NCBI GenBank assembly: GCA_964464965.1
Contig: CAYXHM010000012.1
Span: 1-64,000, forward strand
Source: UBA5543 sp964464965
GTDB lineage: Bacteria > Bacteroidota > Bacteroidia > Chitinophagales > Chitinophagaceae
Direction of reading: 5' to 3'
Length of the DNA: 64,000 nucleotides
How positions within the stretch are numbered: position 1 is the stretch's first letter; every line of letters begins with the position of its first letter. A program made the translations under genes and the position numbers. The notes under the pieces are model-generated. The model was not told where the DNA came from, ran no database searches, and saw only the letters and a program-made list of their open reading frames with translations. Of the stretch, positions 35,201-43,806 are shown piece by piece.

Positions 35201-35294
35201 ACCACTGGGCTGCCAGTGGGAAAACATTTGCCATAATCAATACCAGCGGTAGTATTACAGCCTTTAAGCTTCTTGTTATTAGTTTTTTATGCAT
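32292..35294 (-). CDS. T9SS-secreted protein with seven WS-type repeats (1000 aa)
   Basis: Signal peptide 1-30 (ending PLAAQ). Seven repeats of about 48 residues follow (about 31-370), each starting WS(T/I/Y/A)(V/L)G and containing a (A/L)IDGN strand and (K)ATVM(K/S)(Y/H) strand, which should form a beta-propeller. Next is a WTGNTSTSWTTAGNWSANAVP segment and a parallel-beta-like region with GATVTIDSGKLSIAG, typical of T9SS passengers, and a large C-terminal domain. It ends with a type A sorting domain (LIPNPAQNQVKISF, LTDATGKVVY). Likely displayed or released at the surface; no catalytic motif was seen. Confidence 0.9.
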   Translation of the reverse strand: MHKKLITRSLKAVILPLVLIMANVFPLAAQWSIVGSAGISSSVANYTAIAIDANNAPHIAYADNSVSNKLTVRKYSGSSWSTIGTTGVSASSVEHISMAIDGSNVYVGYRDASQSGKVTVMKHNGTSWSTVGSAGISDGSAAYISLAIDGSGAVYVAYQDNTVSGKISVKKYSGSSWSYVGSKGFTNPAEFVELKIDGNGDLYLAYRDNNTWKATVMKYTSSWSALGTSGFSSGSISGIALAIDGNDKPYVVIKDNNNSSKATVMSYNGSTWSTVGSAGFSAGQIDQPDIAIDDNNKPFVSFKDHANNQEATVMSYNGTTWSIVTAAGFSASQLEYLSLAIAPDNTMYVGFRDNAVGQKATVMKHAGAASSLNTWTGNTSTSWTTAGNWSANAVPTSSDNVKIPGGRSRYPVVTSGSVSCKNIEISSGATVTIDSGKLSIAGTITNNGTFNVEDGTIELNGSSAQAIPSGAFKNKTVRVLELDNSAGAVLADTVKIVEAFKPVKGKLTTNNKLVLLSSSTRTAYIGAGAYTGDYINGNVTVERFIKGRRAFRFLAHPFNHSVALNQLMDDIDITGTGGTTNGFTQVQVDAPSAFYFDVTTADNSTYGNNPGWKDFTNTTSATWDRNEMARIMFRGSKGQGLTGSAYTPGNVTIDMYGTPNQGDQLVTLNKGSNSYFVISGNPFAAPVNLKNVSRYNIYSSFVVWDPYQGTRGAYVARQFSDDYILPAYAGFVTAVSSGNTGYIYFPEAAKSASIPDGVLKTTSVNHKLELHIEDSAGISWDRLLVDFDSTGMAVQDTFDMVKLNNPDVDFYTISTDKQPLSIDVRPFEDKKVINIGFMPYMDNRFVLKVPVMDVPAGTKLYLFDKYLNTTQELHAGFEYWFDAVDADTNTYGENRFFINMVDSNIADTATGVKAIYANQQPRMQLIPNPAQNQVKISFDKLPGAATVVLTDATGKVVYTNNVNTTEGSVVIPLTDFPAGLYIVALKGEKINMSAKLVKQQ

Positions 35295-35504
35295 TCAGTT
35301 TGTTTTTCTCTTTTCCTATGTATTGTTTGCGAAGCTGATACTATGTAGAATATCAACTTTCGCCAAAAGTATATCATGAGAGCAGACATATAAGAAAAAC
35401 GCCCATCGGTTAACAACACAATAACATGCACCATAGCGGATAACAAGGCGTTAACAACTGCCGGACAGTTTCTTTTTTCTCCGTAAAAAGCATAATTTCA
35501 TGCT

Positions 35505-36230
35505 ATGCTCAAGTCTTTAAATAATAGCTATTCTTTAAAATCCGGAATACTGTGCATAGCAGTACTTACATTGTCGGCATCGTGTAAAAAACCTACGCCG
35601 CCGCCTATCAGGTTCAGCATTACAGGAAGTACCGATGTGGTATTGCCTGAAAACGGCTCACAAACTATACCGCTGAAAGTAATACACGAATCAGGAAGCA
35701 ATGAACAGGTAACGCTCTCTGTAGAGGGGTTGCCCACCGGCGTTTCCGTATCATTTACAACTGAGACCAGTAAGCCTGAATTTGCAACAACATTATACCT
35801 GAAGGACGATTCATCAAAAGGAGGCATCCACCCGGTTACGCTTAGGGGTAGGAGCAGTACAGGTGTTATTATGGATTATCCCTTCAGCCTTACAACACTT
35901 GATAAAACATGTGCAAAAAAAGCATCCGGATTATATAATGGAAGTACCACCCGCAGAAATGGATCCGGAGATGTTTTTACCAATTACCTTTTTAGTGAAG
36001 ACACGGCTGATATTAACAGATTGTTATTTACAGTGAATAACAGAACAGTGTATATGGTACTAAATTGCAACAAAAACCTGTTAACAATTCCACTTCAAGA
36101 CGTAGGCAGTTTTAAAATACAAGGGCAGGGATATATAGACCAAAACTACTCAGTAATAGATTTTTACTACCTGGAAAAACATAATAGCGGTGACACGGTA
36201 AGCTGCAACTCGCGTTTTATAAAAAAATAA
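35505..36230 (+). CDS. Unknown lipoprotein with Ig-like domain (241 aa)
   Basis: Lipobox at Cys27 (TLSASC) followed by KK. The mature N-terminal half looks like one Ig/fibronectin-like domain (GLPTGVSVSFTTETS is typical of NEW3-like or cell-surface Ig folds), and the C-terminal half has three Cys (CAKKA, NCNKN, CNSRF). No family was recognised. It is divergent from the 1000-aa T9SS gene, with a 210-base gap between them that shows no clear repeat. It converges with tuf, separated by a terminator. Confidence 0.7.
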   Translation: MLKSLNNSYSLKSGILCIAVLTLSASCKKPTPPPIRFSITGSTDVVLPENGSQTIPLKVIHESGSNEQVTLSVEGLPTGVSVSFTTETSKPEFATTLYLKDDSSKGGIHPVTLRGRSSTGVIMDYPFSLTTLDKTCAKKASGLYNGSTTRRNGSGDVFTNYLFSEDTADINRLLFTVNNRTVYMVLNCNKNLLTIPLQDVGSFKIQGQGYIDQNYSVIDFYYLEKHNSGDTVSCNSRFIKK

Positions 36231-36336
36231 TTAAACACGGTAACGCTATCTTCTACCCACGGCAAATTTACTACAACATATACTTGCGGTATATAGAGTG
36301 ATATCCGCGATATTTTTTTATACCGCATTAAATAAA

Positions 36337-36370
36337 CAAAAAAATAAGAGCAGCTTTTCAGCTGCTCTTA
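36337..36370 (-). terminator. Terminator of tuf
   Basis: Arms TAAGAGCAGC (36345-36354) and GCTGCTCTTA (36361-36370) with a six-base loop, followed on the minus strand by a run of T. Confidence 0.85.
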
Positions 36371-36398
36371 TACATATAATTTGAGAGTTATTATCAAA

Positions 36399-37586
36399 TT
36401 ACTTAACAATCTCAGTAACCTGACCTGCACCTACTGTACGGCCACCTTCGCGTATCGCGAATTTCAGACCTTTCTCCATCGCTATTGGTGCGATAAGGTG
36501 TACAAGCAAGTTAACGTTATCACCAGGCATAACCATTTCAACACCTTCAGGCAGCATACACTCACCAGTTACGTCCGTAGTACGGAAGTAGAACTGAGGA
36601 CGGTATTTGTTGAAGAATGGAGTATGACGGCCACCTTCTTCTTTGCTCAGTACATAAACCTCACCACGGAAGTCTGTGTGCGGAGTGATAGATTTAGGAG
36701 CACAGATAACCATACCGCGTTTGATATCTTTTTTCTCAATACCACGCAACAGGATACCGGCGTTATCACCAGCCTCACCACGGTCAAGAAGTTTTTTGAA
36801 CATCTCAACACCAGTACAGGTAGATGTCATAGGCGCTTCGTTAAAACCAACTATCTCAACGTTGTCACCAACTTTAATAACACCACGCTCGATACGGCCG
36901 GTAGCAACTGTACCACGACCAGTGATTGTGAATACGTCCTCTACAGACATCAGGAAAGCCTGGTCAACAGCACGTGGAGGCAGTGGTATGTACTCATCTA
37001 CTGCTTTCATCAGGTCGAGAACTTTCTCAACCCATTGTGGTTCGCCGGCAAGAGCGCCTGTAGCAGAACCCTGGATGATTGGAGTGTTATCTCCATCATA
37101 TTCATATTTGCTCAACAGTTCGCGGATCTCCATTTCAACCAGTTCCAGTATCTCAGGATCGTCAACCAGGTCTACTTTGTTCATAAACACCACCATACGA
37201 GGAACGCCTACCTGGCGACCAAGAAGGATGTGCTCTTTAGTTTGTGGCATAGGACCATCAGTAGCCGCAACCACCAGGATAGCACCATCCATCTGTGCAG
37301 CACCTGTAATCATGTTTTTTACATAGTCAGCGTGACCTGGGCAGTCAACGTGCGCATAGTGACGATTTTCAGTAGCATATTCTACGTGTGCCGTATTGAT
37401 CGTGATACCACGCTCCCTTTCTTCAGGTGCTCCGTCTATCTCGTCATATCCTTTTTTCTGTGCCAATCCCCTTTCTGAAAGAATAGTAGTGATTGCAGCG
37501 GTTAATGTGGTTTTACCATGGTCAACGTGACCGATAGTACCGATATTAACGTGTGGTTTGTCCCGATTAAAGGTTTCTTTTGCCAT
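36399..37586 (-). CDS. tuf: Translation elongation factor Tu (395 aa)
   Basis: GTPase that brings aminoacyl-tRNA to the ribosome. G1 GHVDHGKT (19-26), G3 DCPGH (about 81-85) and G4 NKVD (about 136-139) are intact, followed by the two beta-barrel domains and the usual C-terminus (GGRTVGAGQVTEIVK). Length is normal for the family. It has its own -7 box, and lies on the same strand downstream of the four-tRNA cluster, with 580 bases between. This order repeats that of E. coli tufB and its tRNAs. Codon use is regular, as expected for a highly expressed gene. Confidence 0.98.
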   Translation of the reverse strand: MAKETFNRDKPHVNIGTIGHVDHGKTTLTAAITTILSERGLAQKKGYDEIDGAPEERERGITINTAHVEYATENRHYAHVDCPGHADYVKNMITGAAQMDGAILVVAATDGPMPQTKEHILLGRQVGVPRMVVFMNKVDLVDDPEILELVEMEIRELLSKYEYDGDNTPIIQGSATGALAGEPQWVEKVLDLMKAVDEYIPLPPRAVDQAFLMSVEDVFTITGRGTVATGRIERGVIKVGDNVEIVGFNEAPMTSTCTGVEMFKKLLDRGEAGDNAGILLRGIEKKDIKRGMVICAPKSITPHTDFRGEVYVLSKEEGGRHTPFFNKYRPQFYFRTTDVTGECMLPEGVEMVMPGDNVNLLVHLIAPIAMEKGLKFAIREGGRTVGAGQVTEIVK

Positions 37587-37633
37587 CTTTATTGTTGTTT
37601 AAAAATTTTGAGTATTTTTCTTTAAAAAGAGTG

Positions 37634-37641
37634 CAAATATA
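37634..37641 (-). promoter_or_regulatory. -7 box of tuf promoter
   Basis: Reads TATATTTG on the minus strand, perfect TAnnTTTG, about 48 bases before the ATG; shows tuf can be made independently of the tRNAs. Confidence 0.55.
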
Positions 37642-37756
37642 AGTTATTTTTGTTTCAAAGAAATTTATTTTTCTCTAAGTAAATTTTTCCCCCTATGCCG
37701 AAAGATATATTTCCATTCCTGTAATACTGCATTATTGTACTATTGTTTTGATATGA

Positions 37757-37924
37757 AATATTTACACATATCACAAGTACGGGCAACCCGAATTAGGTAA
37801 CCGCGATTTTTTCAGATATGAAAAGATGGTTGACTCTGCCCTGAACCTTACGCAACCACATCCCGACGGTACTAAGGCAGGTACCTACGTTACCAGCTAT
37901 GGCGTAAAACAAGCAGGAACTTGA
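37757..37924 (+). pseudogene. Decayed 3' gene fragment
   Basis: A frame with no start codon near its beginning reads about 55 codons to a TGA, with protein-like composition (KYGQPELGNRDFFRYEK, then NLTQPHPDGTKAGTYVTSYG). A stop codon lies immediately upstream in frame. It looks like the last part of a gene whose 5' portion is lost. Its parent family is not recognised. Confidence 0.4.
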
Positions 37925-38167
37925 ATACAGCTATTCACTAAGTAGTATAAACAAGGAATTACTTTTGTGTATAAAGGATTGTTGAGTATTTGTTAGTCGT
38001 ATTTACAATGGGACGCCTGGCATAGGCAGGATAATTGGAGAAAGTTTCCTATAACTGGTATTATTTATACCTGTTGCCCGCACAGAGAAGTATGTTATGG
38101 CCAAAGACTGATGCAATCCCCTTCGGGGAATTTCCACTGTAATGAATAATCTAGAGAAATCTGGGAG

Positions 38168-38239
<72 letters not shown>

Positions 38240-38269
38240 TTTTAAACCTGAATTGAGAACTTTATATTG

Positions 38270-38342
38270 AGCGGGAGACGAGGTTCGAACCCGCGACCTA
38301 CAGCTTGGAAGGCTGTCGCTCTACCAGCTGAGCTACTCCCGC
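38270..38342 (-). tRNA. tRNA-Gly (UCC anticodon)
   Basis: 73 nt: acceptor GCGGGAG/CTCCCGC, anticodon loop CTTCCAA, T-loop GTTCGAAC. Confidence 0.95.
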
Positions 38343-38404
38343 TAATAAGTGTAGATGCTACATAAAACAAAAATGCTCCATGTATTACCTACACTCTGGT
38401 TATG

Positions 38405-38488
<84 letters not shown>

Positions 38489-38541
38489 TTTTGGTTAATA
38501 TAGAGATATCGGAAAGCTGTACTTTCAACATGCTCTAAATG

Positions 38542-38614
<73 letters not shown>

Positions 38615-38797
38615 CAATAAACTCTATTCTAAGAACTTCCCCGTTTGAAACAGGATTGCAAAAGTAGGTAACAAATTGATTTTTGCAAATTTTTTTCAAC
38701 CCATTTTTCAAGGTTATAAAAATTGCGAGGAACACATGTTACAGCGTTGTAATTTTAACGCACAGAAACTTGCAAGATATACCTACCAAAAACAGCT

Positions 38798-39430
38798 TTA
38801 GTTCTTATATAGCGCAGAAAAAATAATCCTGTCTTCTATTACACCTTTTCCCGGATCGGGATATGAGATATAAAATTCACCAGACATTTGTGTGCCCAAT
38901 TCATTTATCGTGCCTTCTCCCTTTAATAACTGGATGGCAGAACTGCCTAACGACTGATAACGTTTGAATACAAAGTGTGCGGGTGTAGATGGAATATCGG
39001 TTTCTCTTACTACAGAATCTACCATATCATAGCCAATAGAAAAGCCAACGCGAATACCTGCAATATACGTAGTATCGCCCAGGATGCCACTGAACTTAAG
39101 CATTGTTGCACCAGCATCTTCACTAATTATAACATCATAACTTTTTGTAGTACCAATGATAGCCTGGTTATTACTGGCTATCACCTGTTGTGTTACACTC
39201 CATTTCCCTAAATATGGTGTTATAACTTTTTTCTCACAATTTGGCCCCGTAAAACCTGTCGTACAGGAACATTTGCCTGTAATACACACCCCGTTATTCA
39301 TACAGGTTACATTAGCGCATGGATCTGTATAATCATATGCCGGCTTATTACACGCAGAATAAACTACGGCACAAAAAATTATCAGCAAAGCACCTATAGT
39401 ACCGGCAATCAATCTACGTTTATCACCCAT
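38798..39430 (-). CDS. EGF-like-domain lipoprotein, copy 1 (210 aa)
   Basis: Lipobox at Cys27 (VYSAC). Directly after it is an EGF-like domain with six Cys: CANVTCMNNGVC, then GKCSCTTGFTGPNC (about 38-68). The remaining 140 residues are beta-rich, starting YLGKWSVTQQV, with no known motif. It is paralogous to the 165-aa gene 32 bases upstream: both have the EGF unit followed by a (G)(K/E)WSV strand. It is a surface or periplasmic lipoprotein; the EGF unit suggests binding to a protein or glycan. Function is unknown. Confidence 0.8.
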   Translation of the reverse strand: MGDKRRLIAGTIGALLIIFCAVVYSACNKPAYDYTDPCANVTCMNNGVCITGKCSCTTGFTGPNCEKKVITPYLGKWSVTQQVIASNNQAIIGTTKSYDVIISEDAGATMLKFSGILGDTTYIAGIRVGFSIGYDMVDSVVRETDIPSTPAHFVFKRYQSLGSSAIQLLKGEGTINELGTQMSGEFYISYPDPGKGVIEDRIIFSALYKN

Positions 39431-39462
39431 TCTAAATATTATTTATTGCAAATTAAGTACAA

Positions 39463-39960
39463 TTACCTGGTCCAGGTGATATTTACATTTGTCTCCACAG
39501 TATCAGCATACAAAGAATACAATCCTGTGACGCTGGCGTCATCATTCAGCCTGGCTTCGCCACCTATCAGGGAGTCTGTAAGGGATAATCTTTTGCTAAC
39601 CATGTAAAACATTTTATGTGCTTTTCTTTTACAAACTACGGTATCAGTTTCGGAAGGGAACCCTACTACGATAAAACTATCTACTGCACGGTAATAATGA
39701 GCGTTAACTGTATATTGGCGCAAGACACCAGTTGTCCGCACTTTTTCGCTCACTGACCATTCTCCTTCAAATTTCCGGTACCACTGCTCCTCGCAAAACG
39801 CTCCCTCATATCCATATGCGCAGGCACACACGCCATTTACACAAACCCCTTCATTCATGCATTTTACAGAGTTGCAGTTATCCTCTACACAAGAGCCCCC
39901 TAAGAATGACATAGTAGCCACTACAACAAACAAATACATATAAAAATACTTGCTATTCAT
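39463..39960 (-). CDS. EGF-like-domain lipoprotein, copy 2 (165 aa)
   Basis: Lipobox at Cys24 (FLGGSC). EGF-like domain with CNSVKCMNEGVC and GVCACAYGYEGAFC, then a domain beginning KFEGEWSVSEKV. It is shorter than copy 1 because strands are missing in the second half. The two genes are cotranscribed in appearance (32-base gap, same strand). Divergent from the 796-aa T9SS gene with a 112-base intergenic region. Confidence 0.8.
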   Translation of the reverse strand: MNSKYFYMYLFVVVATMSFLGGSCVEDNCNSVKCMNEGVCVNGVCACAYGYEGAFCEEQWYRKFEGEWSVSEKVRTTGVLRQYTVNAHYYRAVDSFIVVGFPSETDTVVCKRKAHKMFYMVSKRLSLTDSLIGGEARLNDDASVTGLYSLYADTVETNVNITWTR

Positions 39961-40045
39961 TTTGTAAAATTAGTGATACTCTTTTAGAATAATTGCAGGT
40001 TAAAAAGAAAGTATTAAATATATTTCATTTAGTTAGTTTATTCCT

Positions 40046-40053
40046 TATATTTA
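40046..40053 (+). promoter_or_regulatory. Probable -7 box of the 796-aa gene
   Basis: TATATTTA, one mismatch to TAnnTTTG, 19 bases before the ATG at 40073. Confidence 0.3.
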
Positions 40054-40072
40054 CAACAGGTAAACGTTCTAT

Positions 40073-42463
40073 ATGATTTCAAGAGTTACAAAACATTTTT
40101 TCACTGTTGCGTTATTCATTTGCACATTGCTCTTGGTTAAACAAACGAAGGCTGCGCAAACTGTCAACATAGCGCCCAGCTTTTACGACTCGCAGGTATG
40201 TGTAAGTGGTTCGATGATAGTGCCGCTGTTAATTACAGAAGGCTTTGACGACACCAACCTGTTTTTTATAGAAATCTCAAATGCAACCGGCAGCTTCTCA
40301 AACCCAACGCAGATTGGCATAGGTTATGGCAACGGAATAGGTGGAGTAACCGTTACATGTACACTACCCGCCAACATTACACCGGGCACCGGTTATCGTA
40401 TCAGGGTAAGATCAAAATATCCTGCCTACACATCTGTACCTAACCCGGATAATATACGTGTATCAGCATACCCTTCCATCACTGTTGTTCAACCGGACCC
40501 TGTGTGCATGGGCAGCACCATAAGTATGTCTGCCAGTACAACCGCCCCTAACCCTTCCATTTCGTGGGCATTACCTAATGGCACAACTGTACCGGCCGGC
40601 GCGGCGTATACAAAACTTAACTCTACATATGCAGACAGCGGAACATACTATGTTACTGTGACCAGCTATAAATGTTCTTCTTTAGATTCTGCGCGGGCAA
40701 TAGTCCTGCCACAGCCTGTCTTCACAGGATGGGACACAGATTCATCGGTATGCGAAGGCGAACCGTTCAACATACAGCCTAAATGCAATGTTTGTTCTTT
40801 TCCTGCGCATTTGATTAAATATGAATGGGCTTATCCGCCAACCGGCACATCATTCAATTCATTTATCAATCTCTTTAGCACTACTGCTAACAACCAGGGA
40901 TGGTATAGGGTAAAAATAACTGTAGGTACAGGCAGTAAATCATGCAGCGCGGTAGATAGTTTTTTCGGAACAATAAAAAGACTACCAAACAAACCTACTG
41001 TAACCAATAACAGCCCCGTATGCGTAGATGACATATTGGTGCTGACAGCAAACAGCACTACGGCAGGCGCAACATATGCATGGGAGGGGCCTAACGGATT
41101 TACGAACACTCAAAAAAACATATCAAGGCCCAATATTACAAAGAATGAGGAGGGTGAATACACGGTATATGCATTGATGAATGGCTGCAAATCTGCACCA
41201 GCAAGAACAACTGCTGTAGTGGGCATTCCATTGCAACCTTTAAAAATCAAGGGGGACACTACCCTTTGCCCGGGAGAAAACCTGCAGTTGTCTGCACAAA
41301 CCAGTATCGCTACAGGCATTGAGTGGAAAAAACTACCCAACAATACTATTATAAGCGCTACAAGATTGCTGGGTAAGATAGGTGTAACAGGCGCTGACGC
41401 AGGTACATATTCAGTTACACAAAAAGATATGGGCTGCGAGTCTCCTGCATCCTTAGTAAACGTACTGATACCTGATGTAAAAAAACCGGCACCTTTAAAT
41501 AACGGGCCACTGTGCGTAGGCGAAACAGCAGAACTAACATCAGCAACAACAGCAAATGGCAGCTATAGCTGGACCGGCCCTAACGGCTTCTACTCAGACC
41601 ACCAGAACCCCGTACTGACCAATATCAGTGAAGAAGAAAAAGGCGTGTACATAGTTACAGCAAGACTTGAAAACTGTACTGAAACAGACAGTACTACACT
41701 GATATTAAAACCGACACCTGAAGTAAAGAACGTATCGAACAATGGGCCGGTTTGTATCAGCAACACATTAGAGTTGTATTCAGAAAGCAATATGCAGGGT
41801 GCTACCTATAAATGGATAGGCCCCGACAACTTTACATCAGACGAACAAAACCCATCTTTTGCATATACAAAAGAAAAAGAAGGTGTTTATAGCGTACGTG
41901 TTACTGTAAACAAATGTGTTTCCAATCCAGGCAGTACTGAAGTGACCAGCAAAGACGCGGGAGAACCGGGTGTAGCATCCAGCAACAGCCCACTGACAGA
42001 AGGTGAACCACTGATGCTGTATGGGAATAATCCAAAACCCGGCGTACAATACTACTGGGAAGGGCCAAATGGTTTTACATCTAACGAGCAAAACCCGGTA
42101 ATACCTGTATCAACTTTCATGTATAGTGGAGAATATAAACTGATAAGTGTGTACCAGGGTTGCAGTACAGAAACGTATACCACTGTATTTGTAAAAGACA
42201 TACTGGGCATTCGCATGAAATTATTCCCTAATCCAAACACCGGGCAATTTACCATAACAGGACTTACGCAGACCAACGAAGTGCATTATGTAAGCATATA
42301 CAACACCCTTGGGGCACTGGTGTATCGTGCAGAAGTTATACCCGCGATGGCAAACCTGGAAACAGTTATAGATACACGGGGCATAGCCAGCGGCGTATAT
42401 ACACTGCTAGTGCAGTCGAGGGGCGAAAAAGCTACAGCAAGATTTACCGTGACCGGGAACTAA
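40073..42463 (+). CDS. T9SS-secreted Ig-repeat protein (796 aa)
   Basis: Signal peptide about 1-27 (ending TKAA), then one domain like that preceding the Ig repeats of the giant protein (ATGSFSNPTQIG / GYRIRVRSK), then seven Ig-like repeats of about 80 residues (signature: SPVC or PLC, then W-x-GPNGF, then NGC), and a T9SS type A sorting domain (KLFPNPNTGQFTITG, VSIYNTLGALVY). Its arrangement is a shorter copy of the C-terminal two-thirds of the 1735-aa protein, without the SBBP propeller, and the repeats are clearly homologous. Likely a secreted adhesive protein. Confidence 0.92.
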   Translation: MISRVTKHFFTVALFICTLLLVKQTKAAQTVNIAPSFYDSQVCVSGSMIVPLLITEGFDDTNLFFIEISNATGSFSNPTQIGIGYGNGIGGVTVTCTLPANITPGTGYRIRVRSKYPAYTSVPNPDNIRVSAYPSITVVQPDPVCMGSTISMSASTTAPNPSISWALPNGTTVPAGAAYTKLNSTYADSGTYYVTVTSYKCSSLDSARAIVLPQPVFTGWDTDSSVCEGEPFNIQPKCNVCSFPAHLIKYEWAYPPTGTSFNSFINLFSTTANNQGWYRVKITVGTGSKSCSAVDSFFGTIKRLPNKPTVTNNSPVCVDDILVLTANSTTAGATYAWEGPNGFTNTQKNISRPNITKNEEGEYTVYALMNGCKSAPARTTAVVGIPLQPLKIKGDTTLCPGENLQLSAQTSIATGIEWKKLPNNTIISATRLLGKIGVTGADAGTYSVTQKDMGCESPASLVNVLIPDVKKPAPLNNGPLCVGETAELTSATTANGSYSWTGPNGFYSDHQNPVLTNISEEEKGVYIVTARLENCTETDSTTLILKPTPEVKNVSNNGPVCISNTLELYSESNMQGATYKWIGPDNFTSDEQNPSFAYTKEKEGVYSVRVTVNKCVSNPGSTEVTSKDAGEPGVASSNSPLTEGEPLMLYGNNPKPGVQYYWEGPNGFTSNEQNPVIPVSTFMYSGEYKLISVYQGCSTETYTTVFVKDILGIRMKLFPNPNTGQFTITGLTQTNEVHYVSIYNTLGALVYRAEVIPAMANLETVIDTRGIASGVYTLLVQSRGEKATARFTVTGN

Positions 42464-42536
42464 CGGGCTAAGATATAATATGACATTAACGTTTCTGCAA
42501 CATACTGCTGGCATGATGCTTGCATAATATCGTATT

Positions 42537-43133
42537 GTGAAATACTCTTTATTATTCCTGTTTTTATCAGTGTTCAGCTTTGCTGACAATGCCATATACG
42601 CGCAAAAGCAAAACGTGGATACACAATGGCATTTTACCATGGAACCTGTAGAAATAACAGCCGCCAGGGAATGGGCCAATGATACAGTACAATACAAGTA
42701 CAACCAGATGAAGTATTATATTACAACTGTACTTCCATACGTACATGCAGCTACTGCACTACATAATGAACTGGCGCTGAAAACCGGGCAGGACGACATG
42801 AAAAGAAGGGAACGCAGGCAGTTTGTAAGCAGGCGCGAACAGCAACTGAAAGAACAGTATGGCACCGAGGTAAAAGAGCTGAACGTGACACAGGGAGCAT
42901 TGATGATAAAACTAATAGCCCGCCAAACAGGTGCAAACCTGTATGACATGCTAAAGGAATACAAGGGCCAGGTGTTTGCCGCCAAGTGGCTGGCATGGAG
43001 TAAACTGAATGGCTTTAGCATAGGCAGAAAATATAATCCTGACGATAATATAATGATGGAAAACATTATGGAAGACCTGGGCTATCCCCTGCCCTCTTTT
43101 TATAAAGAAAGGGTAATACTGACGGCAAACTAA
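42537..43133 (+). CDS. DUF4294-family protein (198 aa)
   Basis: Starts at GTG, as no ATG lies between the upstream stop and the signal peptide (about 1-22, ending NAIYA). The mature protein is helical and charged, with the segment YKYNQMKYYITTVLPYVHAATALHNEL and a KRRERRQFVSRREQQLKEQYG stretch, which match what I know as DUF4294. Function is unknown. The SCO gene follows by 28 bases, with its own -7 box inside the gap. Confidence 0.8.
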   Translation: MKYSLLFLFLSVFSFADNAIYAQKQNVDTQWHFTMEPVEITAAREWANDTVQYKYNQMKYYITTVLPYVHAATALHNELALKTGQDDMKRRERRQFVSRREQQLKEQYGTEVKELNVTQGALMIKLIARQTGANLYDMLKEYKGQVFAAKWLAWSKLNGFSIGRKYNPDDNIMMENIMEDLGYPLPSFYKERVILTAN

Positions 43134-43146
43134 CAGAGTTGTTGCC

Positions 43147-43154
43147 TACCTTTG
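43147..43154 (+). promoter_or_regulatory. -7 box directly before the SCO gene
   Basis: TACCTTTG, a perfect TAnnTTTG, only seven bases before the ATG at 43162, so the transcript would be almost leaderless. Confidence 0.5.
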
Positions 43155-43161
43155 CGCCGTT

Positions 43162-43797
43162 ATGAAAAAGAAAAACAGAACGGCCATTTTCCTGATAATA
43201 TTTTTTATAGCCCTTACAACGGCTTTTATTACCTACACATTCAGGTTTATGAAAAAGCCTGAAAAGCTTGCGGTGATAGGAACAAATACAGGCCACCACG
43301 TGCAGCCTTTTAAATTTGTAAACCAGGAAGGAGACACCATTACCAATGCCGACGTAAAAGGTAAGATATACGTGGTAGAATACTTTTTTACCACCTGCAA
43401 AGGCATCTGCCCGAAGATGAATGAAAATATGAGCAAGGTTTACGAAGCGTTTCGTGGCAATGAATCTGTAAAAATACTCTCGCATACGGTTGACCCGAAG
43501 AAAGACACCGTAGGGGCAATGAAAGCATATAGTGACCGCTTTGACGCAGATGCAAAACAATGGATGTTTTTAACCGGCAGCAAAAAAGACCTGTACGATG
43601 CGGCTTATTACAGTTACCTGATAAGCGCAGTAGATGATAGTACTGTTGTTGATATTGAAAGTGATTTTATACATACCGACAGGTTTGTACTGGTAGATAA
43701 AGATGGCTATATACGCGGAAGATTTTATGTTGGCACAGATATGAATGATGTAAACCAACTGATAGGCGATATTAAAAAATTACTGAAGGAGGAATAA
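43162..43797 (+). CDS. SCO1/SenC-family copper chaperone (211 aa)
   Basis: Inner-membrane anchor (about 9-28), then a thioredoxin-fold domain with the copper-binding Cys79-x3-Cys83 pair (CKGICPKMN) and the conserved His171 (FIHTDRFVLVD). SCO proteins help insert copper into the CuA site of cytochrome c oxidase. No oxidase subunits are in the window. It converges with the chromate-transporter gene, only nine bases apart. Confidence 0.92.
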   Translation: MKKKNRTAIFLIIFFIALTTAFITYTFRFMKKPEKLAVIGTNTGHHVQPFKFVNQEGDTITNADVKGKIYVVEYFFTTCKGICPKMNENMSKVYEAFRGNESVKILSHTVDPKKDTVGAMKAYSDRFDADAKQWMFLTGSKKDLYDAAYYSYLISAVDDSTVVDIESDFIHTDRFVLVDKDGYIRGRFYVGTDMNDVNQLIGDIKKLLKEE

Positions 43798-43806
43798 AAG
43801 TAAAAA

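Larger units (their letters stand above)
37587..38167. other. 580-base spacer between tRNA-Thr(GGU) and tuf
   Basis: Contains the tuf promoter near its low end (37634-37641), a decayed gene fragment (37757-37924), and otherwise sequence with no supported gene. A 68-residue frame at 38003-38209 overlaps the tRNA and is discarded. Confidence 0.6.

Noticed and set aside
36381..37478. 365-residue open frame on the plus strand opposite tuf
   Set aside because: It is the antisense of a highly conserved, codon-biased gene, and has no protein-like motifs.
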